Below, in pieces: positions 16,411 through 24,369 of a stretch of DNA of 54,678 bases. The notes beneath the pieces were generated by a model. It saw only the letters and a list, made by a program, of their open reading frames with translations, had not been told where the DNA came from and did no database searches. Numbering within the stretch: the stretch's first letter is position 1; every line of letters begins with the position of its first letter. Source of the DNA: Candidatus Mediterraneibacter surreyensis (GTDB taxonomy: Bacteria > Bacillota > Clostridia > Lachnospirales > Lachnospiraceae); contig DWYB01000025.1 in assembly GCA_019118885.1 (NCBI GenBank), forward strand, positions 1 to 54,678, in the 5' to 3' direction. A program made the position numbers and the translations under genes.

Positions 16411-16460
16411 ATCTGCTGAGAAATATTATCAATAAATGACATATAAAGGATGAGGCTGCT

Positions 16461-16688
16461 ATGAGATTAAAAGAAGGCAAGAATAATCATACCTATGTGG
16501 TCGAGAAAATCCAGATCGAGCTGAACCTTGAACGAAGGCTCGAAGCGCTCGGCCTGACGGAAGGATCTAAGATTACCATATTAAATAATGACAAAAAGGG
16601 AGCAATGACTGTAAAATTCCGTGGAACACGGTTCGCACTTGGAAAACGCATTGCCGACAATATCTTCGTAAAGGAGGAAGCGGCATGA
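16461..16688 (+). CDS. feoA: Ferrous iron transport protein A
   Basis: This 75-residue protein with an SH3-like fold carries the family pattern LERRLEALGLTEGSKITILN and ends with a RFALGKRIADNIFV segment. FeoA is a small cytosolic partner that modulates the FeoB channel. AAAGGATGAGG precedes the ATG. The last four bases overlap the feoB start, so the two are translationally coupled. Confidence 0.85.
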   Translation: MRLKEGKNNHTYVVEKIQIELNLERRLEALGLTEGSKITILNNDKKGAMTVKFRGTRFALGKRIADNIFVKEEAA

Positions 16689-18730
16689 GCGGAAAAGTGA
16701 TAAATGTGGGATTCATCGGAAATCCGAACTGTGGTAAGACAACATTGTTCAACGCTTATACAGGGGCAAACCTGAAAGTGGCGAACTGGCCGGGCGTTAC
16801 AGTGGAGAAGAAGGAAGGCTATACAACTTATAAAGAACAGGAGTTCAAACTGATTGACCTGCCTGGCATTTACAGCCTGACTTCTTACACAATGGAAGAA
16901 AAGGTATCCCGTGAGTGCATTATGAGCGACGAGGTGGACGTGATTGTGGACGTGGTGGACGCGTCCTGTCTGGAACGGAACCTGTACCTGACGCTACAGC
17001 TCATTGAGCTTGGCAAGCCTGTTGTTCTGGCGCTCAACATGATGGATATCGTGGAAGAGCGGGGGATGGAGATTGACCTTCACCGTCTGCCGGAGATGCT
17101 TGGTATTCCGGCAATCCCTGTATCTGCGAGAAAGCGCACTGGCCTTGAGATTCTGCTCCATGCGGTGGCGCATCATAAAGAATATGCAAAACAGGGACCG
17201 TTTATCCACCATCATTCGGACAAGACGGGACATAAACATAACCACCACAGCGAATATGCCATGGTGTATGATGATGAGATAGAGGATAAGATCGATGCGA
17301 TCAGCGAGCAGTTCCGGGTGAAATATCCGGATATGGAGAATATGCGCTGGCACGCCATCAAGACGCTTGAGCAGGATGATTCGGTGATGAAGAAATATCC
17401 TGTCGATATGACTGGGATTGCAGACCGGAGCTATGAGAAAGATATCATAAATGAAAAATATGACTTTATAGAAGAAGTGATCGACGAGACGCTTGTCAAC
17501 AAAAGTGCTAAGTCGGAACAGACAGACCGTATTGACCGTTTTATGACGAGCAGATGGCTGGGGCTTCCGATCTTTCTCGTGATCATGGCGCTGGTATTCT
17601 TCCTGACATTTACAGTGGGAGACTGGCTGAAAGGATACTTCGAGACAGGACTTGATCTTCTGACAGGAGCGGTGAGCGCAGGGCTTGAGGCGGCCGGAAC
17701 ATCTCCGATGCTCAATTCACTGCTTGTGGACGGCATCATCTCGGGTGTGGGCGGCATCCTTACTTTCCTGCCGAATATCTTTATCCTGTTCCTCGCGCTG
17801 GCGTTCCTCGAGGACAGCGGTTATATGTCTCGAGTGGCGTTTGTCATGGATGATATCATGAGCCATCTGGGACTCTCGGGAAGAGCGTTCCTTCCTATGC
17901 TGCTGGGATTCGGCTGTACGGTTCCCGCGGTCATGGCATCCCGGGCGCTGGAGCATAAGAAGGACAGGTTTAAGACGATTCTGGTAACTCCGTTTATGTC
18001 CTGCAGTGCAAGGCTGACCATATATGTTTTGTTTTCTTCTATGTTTTTTGGAAAATACGCAATGATTGCGTGCTATTCGATCTATCTGATCGGAATTGTG
18101 ATTGCAATCCTGACGGCGTATATTTTATCGCGGATTGACGGAAGTAAGGCGGAACACGCGCTGTTGATCGAACTGCCGGAGTATAAATCTCCTAATGCGC
18201 GGACGATCGCATTATACGTATGGGAAAAAGTAAAGGATTATCTGACGAAAGCCGGAACGGTTATTTTCCTCGCTTCTGTTATCATGTGGGTTCTTCTGAA
18301 TTTCGGACCTACAGGATATGTGACAAATATCGGCGAGAGCTTTGGCTCAATTGTCGGAAAGGCAATCGTGCCGCTGTTTAAACCGATCGGTCTTGGTTAC
18401 TGGCAGATCGTAGTGGCCCTGATCGCGGGCATTGCGCAGAAAGAAGTCGTGGTATCGAGCTGCAGTGTGCTTTTCGGAATACAGAATATCACTACCGCTC
18501 ATGGCATGAACAGTTTTGTATCACTGCTCGGGGGAATGGGATTCGGAGCGGCAAACGCATATGCTCTTATGATCTTCTGTCTTCTCTATGTGCCGTGTAC
18601 AGCGACGATCGCGACGATCCGAAGAGAAGTGGGAAGTACAAAGCTGACCGCCGGGATTGTCTTGTTCCAGCTGGCGGTCGCTTGGGTGGCAAGCTTTATC
18701 GCGTTCCATATAGCAGGACTGATCCTGTGA
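16685..18730 (+). CDS. feoB: Ferrous iron transport protein B
   Basis: This 681-residue protein has an N-terminal G domain (G1 GNPNCGKTT near 12-20, WPGVTVEKKEG switch I, DLPGIYSL at G3, NMMD at G4) and a helical GDI-like region. A polytopic Gate domain follows from about residue 285 to the end. It imports Fe2+ across the cytoplasmic membrane. A histidine-rich cytosolic stretch (HHHSDKTGHKHNHH, about 175-190) sits between the G domain and the GDI region and could bind metal. The protein ends at the membrane without a FeoC-like domain. It forms an operon with feoA and faces the convergent truA-like gene 81 bases downstream. Confidence 0.95.
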   Translation: MSGKVINVGFIGNPNCGKTTLFNAYTGANLKVANWPGVTVEKKEGYTTYKEQEFKLIDLPGIYSLTSYTMEEKVSRECIMSDEVDVIVDVVDASCLERNLYLTLQLIELGKPVVLALNMMDIVEERGMEIDLHRLPEMLGIPAIPVSARKRTGLEILLHAVAHHKEYAKQGPFIHHHSDKTGHKHNHHSEYAMVYDDEIEDKIDAISEQFRVKYPDMENMRWHAIKTLEQDDSVMKKYPVDMTGIADRSYEKDIINEKYDFIEEVIDETLVNKSAKSEQTDRIDRFMTSRWLGLPIFLVIMALVFFLTFTVGDWLKGYFETGLDLLTGAVSAGLEAAGTSPMLNSLLVDGIISGVGGILTFLPNIFILFLALAFLEDSGYMSRVAFVMDDIMSHLGLSGRAFLPMLLGFGCTVPAVMASRALEHKKDRFKTILVTPFMSCSARLTIYVLFSSMFFGKYAMIACYSIYLIGIVIAILTAYILSRIDGSKAEHALLIELPEYKSPNARTIALYVWEKVKDYLTKAGTVIFLASVIMWVLLNFGPTGYVTNIGESFGSIVGKAIVPLFKPIGLGYWQIVVALIAGIAQKEVVVSSCSVLFGIQNITTAHGMNSFVSLLGGMGFGAANAYALMIFCLLYVPCTATIATIRREVGSTKLTAGIVLFQLAVAWVASFIAFHIAGLIL

Positions 18731-18811
18731 TGAAAAAGCAGTTTCCGGTACTGTGATTCTGATATGGGGAAAAAGCAGTTGTGGAAGTACCATATTGTTA
18801 CAGTTAAAAAT

Positions 18812-19564
18812 TTAATATTGTACAGATTTGAGCAGGAGTCCTTTTGCTTCGCAGGGGGCGCCTGCTTTTTCTGTCCCCTCAAGAATATGCAATATGCTCT
18901 CAGGAGTCCGTTTTCCCTGCCCGATCTCAAGCAGCGTCCCGATGATCAGGGAGGGCATCCGGTAGAGAAAATCATTTGCGGTAAGCGAAATGATTAGCGT
19001 ATCCGTATCACTATCTGTATCTTCAGATTTCCGGAATGAAATTTCCATCACTTCTTTCTCTGTGCCTTTTTTCTTCTTTGCACCTGAAAAGAAACGAAAA
19101 TCATGCAGTCCTTTTAAATATCCTGCAGCGGTCTCCATGGAACTGACATCCGGTGAGGGGAAGATGTGAGCTGTATATGCGTTTGTAAAGATATTGTAGA
19201 CAGGCGACGTACAGATCCGGTATTCGTATGTGCGCGACCGTGCATTCAGATCGGCGCGGAATCGTTCCGGCGCGGTATTGCAGTGAAGAATGCGGATATC
19301 CATGGGAAGGTAATGATCCAGATTCCGATGCAGTATTTCCATATCGGAAAATGAATCAGAGACAAAGCTTACAGTCTGCTCCAGCGCGTGTACTCCGGGC
19401 TCCGTCCTGGCGCCTGCATAGAGCGTGACCGGACTGCCGCTCAGTTTTTCCAGAACAGAGGATAATCTGTATGAAATTGTTTTGTGATAACCGTCCTTTT
19501 CCGGGCGCTGCCAGCCCAGATAACGGGTTCCGTCGTATTGGAGGGTGAGTTTGATATTTGACAT
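18812..19564 (-). CDS. truA: TruA-family tRNA pseudouridine synthase, catalytic Asp replaced by Glu
   Basis: This 250-residue protein aligns with TruA along its length (YDGTRYLGWQR near the start, SRTYEYRI in the middle, DFLYRM near the end). TruA converts uridines 38-40 of tRNA anticodon arms to pseudouridine. The catalytic loop usually reads RTDAGVHA. Here it reads RTEPGVHALEQ with Glu55 (GAG, plus-strand 19400-19402) in place of the essential Asp. The usual MVRNIVG after the FLYRM block is also changed to PSLIIG. The protein may be a divergent paralogue with altered or lost activity, and a canonical truA could exist elsewhere in the genome. It lies convergent to feoB. Confidence 0.8.
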   Translation of the reverse strand: MSNIKLTLQYDGTRYLGWQRPEKDGYHKTISYRLSSVLEKLSGSPVTLYAGARTEPGVHALEQTVSFVSDSFSDMEILHRNLDHYLPMDIRILHCNTAPERFRADLNARSRTYEYRICTSPVYNIFTNAYTAHIFPSPDVSSMETAAGYLKGLHDFRFFSGAKKKKGTEKEVMEISFRKSEDTDSDTDTLIISLTANDFLYRMPSLIIGTLLEIGQGKRTPESILHILEGTEKAGAPCEAKGLLLKSVQY

Positions 19565-19665
19565 GTCTGCCTCGCTTTGTAAAAATTTTTCCAGATTATT
19601 GTAAATGATGGAGGGTGAGTTGGCAAGGAAATACTATAGAGCCGATCTTTGATGGTTCCTTTTTG

Positions 19666-19693
19666 TTGACTGCTTGCAAAAAACAGCTATAAT
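19666..19693 (+). promoter_or_regulatory. Sigma-A promoter of the Fn3-repeat protein gene
   Basis: TTGACT at 19666-19671, a 16-base spacer and TATAAT at 19688-19693; a second TATAAT follows immediately at 19694-19699. The 19565-19665 segment before it shows nothing else I recognise. Confidence 0.7.
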
Positions 19694-19699
19694 TATAAT

Positions 19700-19900
19700 T
19701 AGAATCATGCAAGGCAAGCGGATCCTCGCAATCTGCTGCGCTGTTTGCTTATAACCGAACAGCTAGCTGTTTCACTGTTTCTCAGAAGGGGCGTGTATCT
19801 CTCCTGAAAATGGAAGGTCTTTATTCTCTGCTATTGCTCTGCGCAATAGAAACAGGGAATTTCCCGGAGTTATCGGTAATAAAAAGAAGGAGATTATGTT
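19700..19900 (+). promoter_or_regulatory. Long structured 5' leader of the Fn3-repeat protein gene, class unknown
   Basis: About 200 bases of untranslated leader separate the promoter from the ATG. Visible pairings include the palindrome ACAGCTAGCTGT near 19760, the hairpin CTATTGC/GCAATAG near 19840-19855, and a CCGGAGTTATCGG hairpin just before the ribosome site. It does not match the c-di-GMP-I, preQ1 or T-box consensus that I know. A regulatory RNA is plausible but unproven. Confidence 0.35.
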
Positions 19901-21607
19901 ATGAATATAAGGAGATTAACAAAATGTCTGATCGGAGCGTGCGCTCTGTCTTTGGCGGTTTTACAGCCTCTGGATGTGCTCCCGACAAATTCGCCCCTTA
20001 ACACGGTTATTGAGGCGGAAGCGGCCACATCAACGAAGCCGGGAAAGGTTACTTTAAAAAGCATCAAGGCAACAGGTTATAATAAAATCCGCATTAACTG
20101 GAAGAAAACTACCGGGGCGACTCATTACCGGATTTATTATAAGACGCCCGGCGGCAAATGGAAGCTGATTAAAACCGTGGCTTCCAGTGTGACCAGCTAC
20201 ACCCACACATCCTCGAAAAAATATCCTATTAAATGCGGGCAGAAGTATACCTATACCGTAAAGGCATACAACAGCAAGTCAAAGAAGTCCGGCAGCTACA
20301 ACACGAAAGGGCTGACTGCGCGAACCATTCCCACTACCGTGTCTCTGCAGAAAATTAAACGGAATACCAACAATACGGTTACGGTATCGTGGAAGAAAGC
20401 CTACGGCGGTAATTACTATCGAGTATACCGCAAAACGTCCGGCTCAGGCTGGAAGCTGCTCAAAATGGTAAAATCTTCCACTTTATCTTACACGGATAAG
20501 AATCCTGTCAAAGGCAAGAAGAATATCTATACCGTAAAGATGTACAACAGTACGACCAAAACATCGGGAAAATATAACACTTCCGGAATCTCGGTCAGTG
20601 TACCGGCTGCAGCCGTAGTAAAACCGGGCAAGCCGGTGCTTACCAGTATTTCGGCGTCCGCTTCCGATAAAGTTACCATAAAATGGAAGAAGGCTTCCAA
20701 TGCTACCGATTACCGCATTTACTATAAAGAACCAGGCGGAAAATGGAAACGGATAGCTACGGTCAAGTCAAGCGTAACCAGCTATACCCACACTTCCTCC
20801 GACGAGTATCCTATCCAGGCCGGAAAGGAGTACATCTATACTGTGAGGGCTTATAACAGCAATACCAAGACACTGGGAAGCTATGACACCAAAGGGCTGT
20901 CGGTAACCGTTCCGAAGCCCGTAGAGGAACCGCGCTGGATTTTTGACGACGGGGCAAACGGCGCGCTGACCGCCCGCAACCGGAAAATTTACACAAAGGT
21001 GACCATTGCCACAGCTTCCGGCGGTTATCTGATCGCGGCTCCGGACGAGGGTATCAACTGGGATCGTGATCTGGTACACTGGTATGACTGGAAATGCAAT
21101 GATACCGATGCCGTTCACGTAGGAGGCTGGGAGTCCTGGGAAGGCGATGTAGACGGGGTAATGCCCGGCAAAGACAGCATGCTTTACTGGGGATACTACT
21201 GTAAGAGGTCAGAAGCGGACCGGTCTCTGTCTTTCTATGACTGGTTCCACAAATATTTTGACCAGCAATGGCATTGGGAACTGGCCGATCCCTACGCTGC
21301 AGAAAGCATCAAACGCCTGAATGTCAATGACGGAGAGGTGTTCAGCGGAATCATTTTATCCGAGGAAGAAGCACTGGGCCATTATCGGAAATATGGGTAT
21401 CCGTCGGTTACAATTTCCGATCTGACCGAGCCGCCGGTAAAAGGCGCGCAACTTGTAATCCTTTATGATGACGGAACAGTGGTTCCGTATGAGAAAGGTA
21501 TTATCGTTTCCTATGATGTCTACGGCGGAACCGGACAATGGGCAGACTATTTCCCGGACAAAGACGGGCACGGCGTCGGGCGGCCTATATGGGGCGTGTA
21601 CGAGTAA
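19901..21607 (+). CDS. Secreted protein with three fibronectin type III-like repeats
   Basis: A signal peptide (positively charged MNIRRLTKC, then a hydrophobic stretch) is predicted to be cleaved near residue 41 (IEAEAA). Three Fn3-like repeats follow at about 46-140, 144-235 and 241-340. Each has the IxWKK..A..YRIYYK....WK pattern, and repeats 1 and 3 are almost identical over the YTHTSS segment. The C-terminal domain (about 345-568) is rich in Trp, Asp and Tyr (WYDWKCNDTD, WHWELADPY) and I do not recognise it. No sortase motif, transmembrane tail or dockerin is seen, so the protein may be released or held by charge. AAGAAGGAG precedes the ATG. Confidence 0.75.
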   Translation: MNIRRLTKCLIGACALSLAVLQPLDVLPTNSPLNTVIEAEAATSTKPGKVTLKSIKATGYNKIRINWKKTTGATHYRIYYKTPGGKWKLIKTVASSVTSYTHTSSKKYPIKCGQKYTYTVKAYNSKSKKSGSYNTKGLTARTIPTTVSLQKIKRNTNNTVTVSWKKAYGGNYYRVYRKTSGSGWKLLKMVKSSTLSYTDKNPVKGKKNIYTVKMYNSTTKTSGKYNTSGISVSVPAAAVVKPGKPVLTSISASASDKVTIKWKKASNATDYRIYYKEPGGKWKRIATVKSSVTSYTHTSSDEYPIQAGKEYIYTVRAYNSNTKTLGSYDTKGLSVTVPKPVEEPRWIFDDGANGALTARNRKIYTKVTIATASGGYLIAAPDEGINWDRDLVHWYDWKCNDTDAVHVGGWESWEGDVDGVMPGKDSMLYWGYYCKRSEADRSLSFYDWFHKYFDQQWHWELADPYAAESIKRLNVNDGEVFSGIILSEEEALGHYRKYGYPSVTISDLTEPPVKGAQLVILYDDGTVVPYEKGIIVSYDVYGGTGQWADYFPDKDGHGVGRPIWGVYE

Positions 21608-21656
21608 GGATAATTTAAGATCCAAAATCACGTTTGAATTGAATATGACACTGCAG

Positions 21657-21704
21657 AAGCGGCGTTCTCTGATCCTCTTGTGGGAAAATAGAACGCCGCT
21701 TTTT
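21657..21704 (+). terminator. Intrinsic terminator after the Fn3-repeat protein gene
   Basis: The arms AAGCGGCGTTCT (21657-21668) and AGAACGCCGCTT (21690-21701) form a perfect 12-bp stem followed by a T-run. The rest of the 21608-21925 gap holds only this and the next promoter. Confidence 0.85.
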
Positions 21705-21805
21705 GCGCTCAAAATCAGGAAGAAGGCGATGTCGGAACGTACTATTTCCCGGAGCGCGACATTTTACTGTGAGTTTGCCAACCCCGCCGTTGAGTGAGAT
21801 GCGAC

Positions 21806-21834
21806 TTGTTTTCAGCTGTATCAATTGTTACAAT
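21806..21834 (+). promoter_or_regulatory. Sigma-A promoter of the acyl-CoA thioesterase gene
   Basis: TTGTTT at 21806-21811, a 17-base spacer and TACAAT at 21829-21834, about 90 bases ahead of the ATG. Confidence 0.6.
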
Positions 21835-21925
21835 AGAGAAGACGTCAGAGAAAACGTTCTGCTTTGCCGGGAGAAACGGCAGGGGTAACAATATAAGTGA
21901 AAATATATCAGGTTAGGAGGATATT

Positions 21926-22402
21926 ATGATCGAAGAAAGAAAAGTGTCAGAATCACAGGTGGAGATCGTTCGTATGGTGCGGCCGAATCATCTGAATTCA
22001 GCGGGAAGGCTGTTCGGAGGCATGCTTATGCAGTGGCTTGATGAAGCTGCCGGTATGGTGGCGATGCGCCATACACGCTCTAATGTGATCACTGCGTCGG
22101 TAGATAATCTGCGGTTTATCCATGGAGCATATAACGGAGAGATGGTGGTCATTATAGGAAAAGTGACTTATGTGGGAAATACCTCTCTTGAGGTAAGACT
22201 GGATACCTATGTGGAACATATTGAAGACGGTATGCGCCATCCCATCAACCGGGCGTATTTTACAATGGTCTCGATGGATGAAAACGACAGACCCAAACCT
22301 GCTCCGAAGCTGATTCTTGAGACTGAAGCAGAGAAGGCGGAGTGGGAAGCGGCGAAGAAGCGAAGAGAGATGAGGATGAAAAGGAAAGAGGAAGGGTTTT
22401 GA
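21926..22402 (+). CDS. Acyl-CoA thioesterase, hotdog fold (YkhA/YciA-like)
   Basis: This 158-residue protein has a single hotdog domain. It carries the family block NSAGRLFGGMLMQWLDEAAGMVA (residues about 23-45), containing the catalytic Asp, and TASVDNLRFIHGA at about 56-68. It hydrolyses acyl-CoA thioesters in the cytoplasm; the chain length is unknown. The C-terminal tail is a charged Lys/Arg/Glu helix (KRREMRMKRKEE). GTTAGGAGG precedes the ATG. It stands alone behind its own promoter. Confidence 0.85.
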   Translation: MIEERKVSESQVEIVRMVRPNHLNSAGRLFGGMLMQWLDEAAGMVAMRHTRSNVITASVDNLRFIHGAYNGEMVVIIGKVTYVGNTSLEVRLDTYVEHIEDGMRHPINRAYFTMVSMDENDRPKPAPKLILETEAEKAEWEAAKKRREMRMKRKEEGF

Positions 22403-22433
22403 AATTCTAATTTTCCATACTAGCAAAGTATCC

Positions 22434-22564
22434 GCCGGGAGACAGGTATTGCTAGCGCACCCGCTTTCGCTCGGGCCGTAACGCAGCGGTACATAGGAGC
22501 GCAAAAGTTGCGCTCCAAGTGCCGGCGTTACTCTACGGTGCGTACACAATACCTGTCTCCCGGC
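22434..22564. repeat. Nested inverted-repeat element
   Basis: A perfect 18-bp inverted repeat (GCCGGGAGACAGGTATTG at 22434-22451 and its complement at 22547-22564) encloses a second stem GTAACGC/GCGTTAC (22478-22484 and 22525-22531). Inside that lies a third, 9-bp stem GGAGCGCAA/TTGCGCTCC (22496-22504 and 22508-22516) with a three-base loop. A looser extension of the outer stem runs to about 22419 and 22580. No open reading frame of interest is inside. It could fold as one branched RNA or be a small palindromic mobile element. Confidence 0.8.
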
Positions 22565-22656
22565 TGCTTTCTTTCCTAGCCCGAAAAACAAATTTAAACG
22601 GAAGGATCAAAATCGGACCTTATATCATCGGCATTCAGTCCGACAAATTAGAATTT

Positions 22657-22944
22657 TTATTTCTGATGCTTTCTGAATATGGAACTGGTCATCCTTACAG
22701 TTCTGTCTATCTGTTCCTGTTCTTCTTTACTTTTTCCTTTTTTGATAATTTCCAGAATAAGGCTTACTTCATCCGGAGAAAACTGGATTCCCTGTTTGTT
22801 GGCGCTTGTGATCAGGGCCAGCATGACAGGGGCAAGATCGCGTCCGGACTTTCCTGAAGTCCGTTCAGCTGCCATCCGGATCAGTTCCAGCTTCGCCGGA
22901 TCCATATTCTTCATTGCCGGATTGTTCATCCATTCGTTGTCCAT
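22657..22944 (-). CDS. Hypothetical small protein, possibly sporulation-linked
   Basis: The predicted product is about 96 residues, starting MDNEWMNNPAMKNMD, hydrophilic with a Met/Asn-rich N-terminus and a helical Lys/Glu-rich C-terminus (KKGKSKEEQEQID). I do not recognise it. The start at 22944 is chosen because AAAGGAG lies nine bases upstream; a nearer ATG at 22953 would leave no spacing. It overlaps the 3' end of the upstream gene by about 80 bases in another frame and shares its promoter. Confidence 0.6.
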   Translation of the reverse strand: MDNEWMNNPAMKNMDPAKLELIRMAAERTSGKSGRDLAPVMLALITSANKQGIQFSPDEVSLILEIIKKGKSKEEQEQIDRTVRMTSSIFRKHQK

Positions 22945-23431
22945 CTTCTTCATCTCCTTTCTTAACGCTGTCCGAGGCCTGGGAAAATATATCGCTGTAC
23001 ATTCGGAACATTTCTTGCTGCTCTGGCGGAAGCATGCCGGTGAGCAGCTCCATTGGATCAAAGTCCGAGCTGTTTCCCTCTGATTTTTCCTGTGCAGTCT
23101 GCATCATTTCCATGACAGACATCATTTCCCTTATATTTATGATCATATCAAGCATAGAGGCTTCTCGCGGTTTCAGGTATGGCCTGAAACTATTTAATAT
23201 ATCTATGGGAGAAAGTGAGTCATTACCTGAGGTCATCTGAGCCTGCAGGCCGCTGCTTCGTCCGTGGAAGAGCCGGAGTGCTTCCCGTAGTTCTATAAAT
23301 TTGACCATGCCTGCCAGCGTCTGCCGCCCTGATGCAGGGGTATAGGGAATGAGCAGCTTGATTATCTGTAGTTCCGGTGTGGTGACAAGTTCATCGAAAG
23401 GTGTCATTAATCCGGGTATATCTTTATCCAT
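22865..23431 (-). CDS. Hypothetical protein upstream of the small Met-rich gene
   Basis: The product is about 188 residues, with an N-terminal region of hydrophobic and charged helices (PELQIIKLLIPYTPASGRQTLAG) and a Met-rich middle. The acidic, Gln/Gly/Glu-rich tail ends in GSGEAGTDPDGS. No signal peptide, membrane segment or catalytic motif is visible. The start at 23431 is preceded by AGGAG eleven bases away. It is first in a two-gene minus-strand unit behind a promoter resembling the sporulation sigma-E type, so a mother-cell role is possible but not shown. Confidence 0.6.
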   Translation of the reverse strand: MDKDIPGLMTPFDELVTTPELQIIKLLIPYTPASGRQTLAGMVKFIELREALRLFHGRSSGLQAQMTSGNDSLSPIDILNSFRPYLKPREASMLDMIINIREMMSVMEMMQTAQEKSEGNSSDFDPMELLTGMLPPEQQEMFRMYSDIFSQASDSVKKGDEEDGQRMDEQSGNEEYGSGEAGTDPDGS

Positions 23432-23463
23432 TCCAAAGATACTCCTGCACATAGCGTTGTAAA

Positions 23464-23492
23464 TATATATGTTGCTTTGGATAGAAATATGA
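23464..23492 (-). promoter_or_regulatory. Sigma-E-like promoter of the two-gene hypothetical unit
   Basis: On the minus strand TCATATT (23492-23486) fits the sigma-E -35 KMATATT. A 14-base spacer follows, then CATATATA (23471-23464), a partial match to CATACAHT. The start codon lies 33 bases downstream. The match is suggestive only. Confidence 0.4.
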
Positions 23493-23543
23493 ATATTGGA
23501 AAAGCTTATAGATAAAAAAGGCGGTGATCTTTTCGGTACAGTT

Positions 23544-23572
23544 TTGTCAAGAAAACATAGGATTCATAAAAT
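23544..23572 (+). promoter_or_regulatory. Sigma-A promoter of the 59-residue gene
   Basis: TTGTCA at 23544-23549, a 17-base spacer and TAAAAT at 23567-23572. The leader to the ATG at 23717 is about 137 bases and contains the arm pair AACAGTTC (near 23581) and GAACTGTT (near 23675), so it is structured. Confidence 0.55.
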
Positions 23573-23716
23573 AATATTAGTAACAGTTCCGTGAATTGAG
23601 CGTCGATATATGAAGGAAACAGCAGCACAGCTAAAGCGGGCATTTCGTGTGGTTTTCCTGATGGTTAGAGCTGAACTGTTGCAAGTTAAGAAACAAAAAG
23701 AAAGGAAGGAACAGAT

Positions 23717-23896
23717 ATGACAAGAAAACTGATCATTGACGGAAATGCGGTTTACGAGATTGATGAAGACTGCATGTTGAAAAATCGTGTAGAAAAAGAT
23801 GCCCAGGAAAAAGAGAAAAAAGAAAACAATGTTGGATGCAAATACAGACAGAAGAGTGATCAGGAGGGTACGGCCGGGTATGGCAGACTAAATTAA
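23717..23896 (+). CDS. Hypothetical 59-residue protein
   Basis: The small open reading frame begins MTRKLIIDGNAVYEIDEDCM, continues with a highly charged Lys/Glu middle (VEKDAQEKEKKENN) and ends in a Gly/Tyr/Arg tail. AAAGGAAGGA precedes the ATG, a good promoter lies upstream, and a hairpin with a short T-run follows, so it is very likely a real transcribed gene. It contains two cysteines (19 and 41), no signal peptide and no membrane segment. Its function is unknown. It could be a structured-RNA-regulated or sporulation-associated peptide. Confidence 0.65.
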   Translation: MTRKLIIDGNAVYEIDEDCMLKNRVEKDAQEKEKKENNVGCKYRQKSDQEGTAGYGRLN

Positions 23897-23913
23897 GTAT
23901 GTAAAAACACTAT

Positions 23914-23947
23914 AGTTCAGCCGTGCTTTTCTGCCGGCTGAACTGTT
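23914..23947 (+). terminator. Hairpin after the 59-residue gene
   Basis: The arms AGTTCAGCCG (23914-23923) and CGGCTGAACT (23935-23944) are a perfect 10-bp repeat, followed by GTTT. It shares the AGTTCAGCC arm with other hairpins of the window. Confidence 0.65.
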
Positions 23948-24028
23948 TCCCAAAAATGAACGCCTGCCCCGTATGGAGCAGGCGTCGTTAGGTTTAAGAC
24001 TTATTTACGGGGTGTTTATTCTGTCAGA

Positions 24029-24241
24029 TCAGCATCCGCAGCCGTTGTTGCCGAATCCGCCACAGCAGCAGAGAAGCAGGATAATCCACAGGCAGCTGTC
24101 GTTTCCGCAGCCGTTTCCGCCGAATCCGTTTCCGCCACAGCCGCCGCAGCAGCAAAGCAGAAGAATGATCCACAGGCATGAAGACATTCCGTTACCGTTG
24201 TCGCATCCACATCCACAGTTTGTAGCAGTTAAATCACTCAT
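24029..24241 (-). CDS. Cysteine/glycine-rich small protein with internal duplication
   Basis: The 70-residue product has two near-identical segments, SSCLWIILLLCCCGG and DSCLWIILLLCCCGG, each a hydrophobic helix followed by Cys/Gly-rich sequence. The N-terminus reads MSDLTATNCGCGCDNGNG and the end FGNNGCGC. It has 16 or so cysteines and no signal peptide. Such proteins are often annotated as coat-like or YjcZ-like sporulation proteins; that label is by resemblance. GGAGG lies seven bases before the ATG, and a sigma-K-like promoter sits just upstream. The subtilase gene is divergent from it. Confidence 0.75.
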   Translation of the reverse strand: MSDLTATNCGCGCDNGNGMSSCLWIILLLCCCGGCGGNGFGGNGCGNDSCLWIILLLCCCGGFGNNGCGC

Positions 24242-24276
24242 TTTAAATCCTCCAATTGGGTTATTATTTACAATTC

Positions 24277-24303
24277 TATATTATGCAGGCGTATGAAAAG
24301 TGT
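24277..24303 (-). promoter_or_regulatory. Sigma-K-like promoter of the cysteine-rich gene
   Basis: On the minus strand AC (24303-24302), a 16-base spacer and CATAATATA (24285-24277) match the sigma-K pattern AC-N16-CATANNNTA. Transcription would begin about 27 bases before the ATG. The match is good, but the motif is short and the -35 is weak by nature. Confidence 0.45.
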
Positions 24304-24369
24304 GATTCGGGTACACAGTTAATGTTTCGTGAATATTTTGATTAAAAAGGGAACTATTTTCAGATTATT

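Noticed and set aside
16411-16460. A Fur or DtxR-type iron box before feoA
   Set aside because: The AT-rich GAGAAATATTATCAATA segment is only a partial match and not symmetric enough.
23973-24296. A 107-residue plus-strand frame rich in Pro and Gln across the Cys-rich gene
   Set aside because: It is the antisense image of the duplicated Cys/Gly-rich gene, which has a good ribosome site and promoter.
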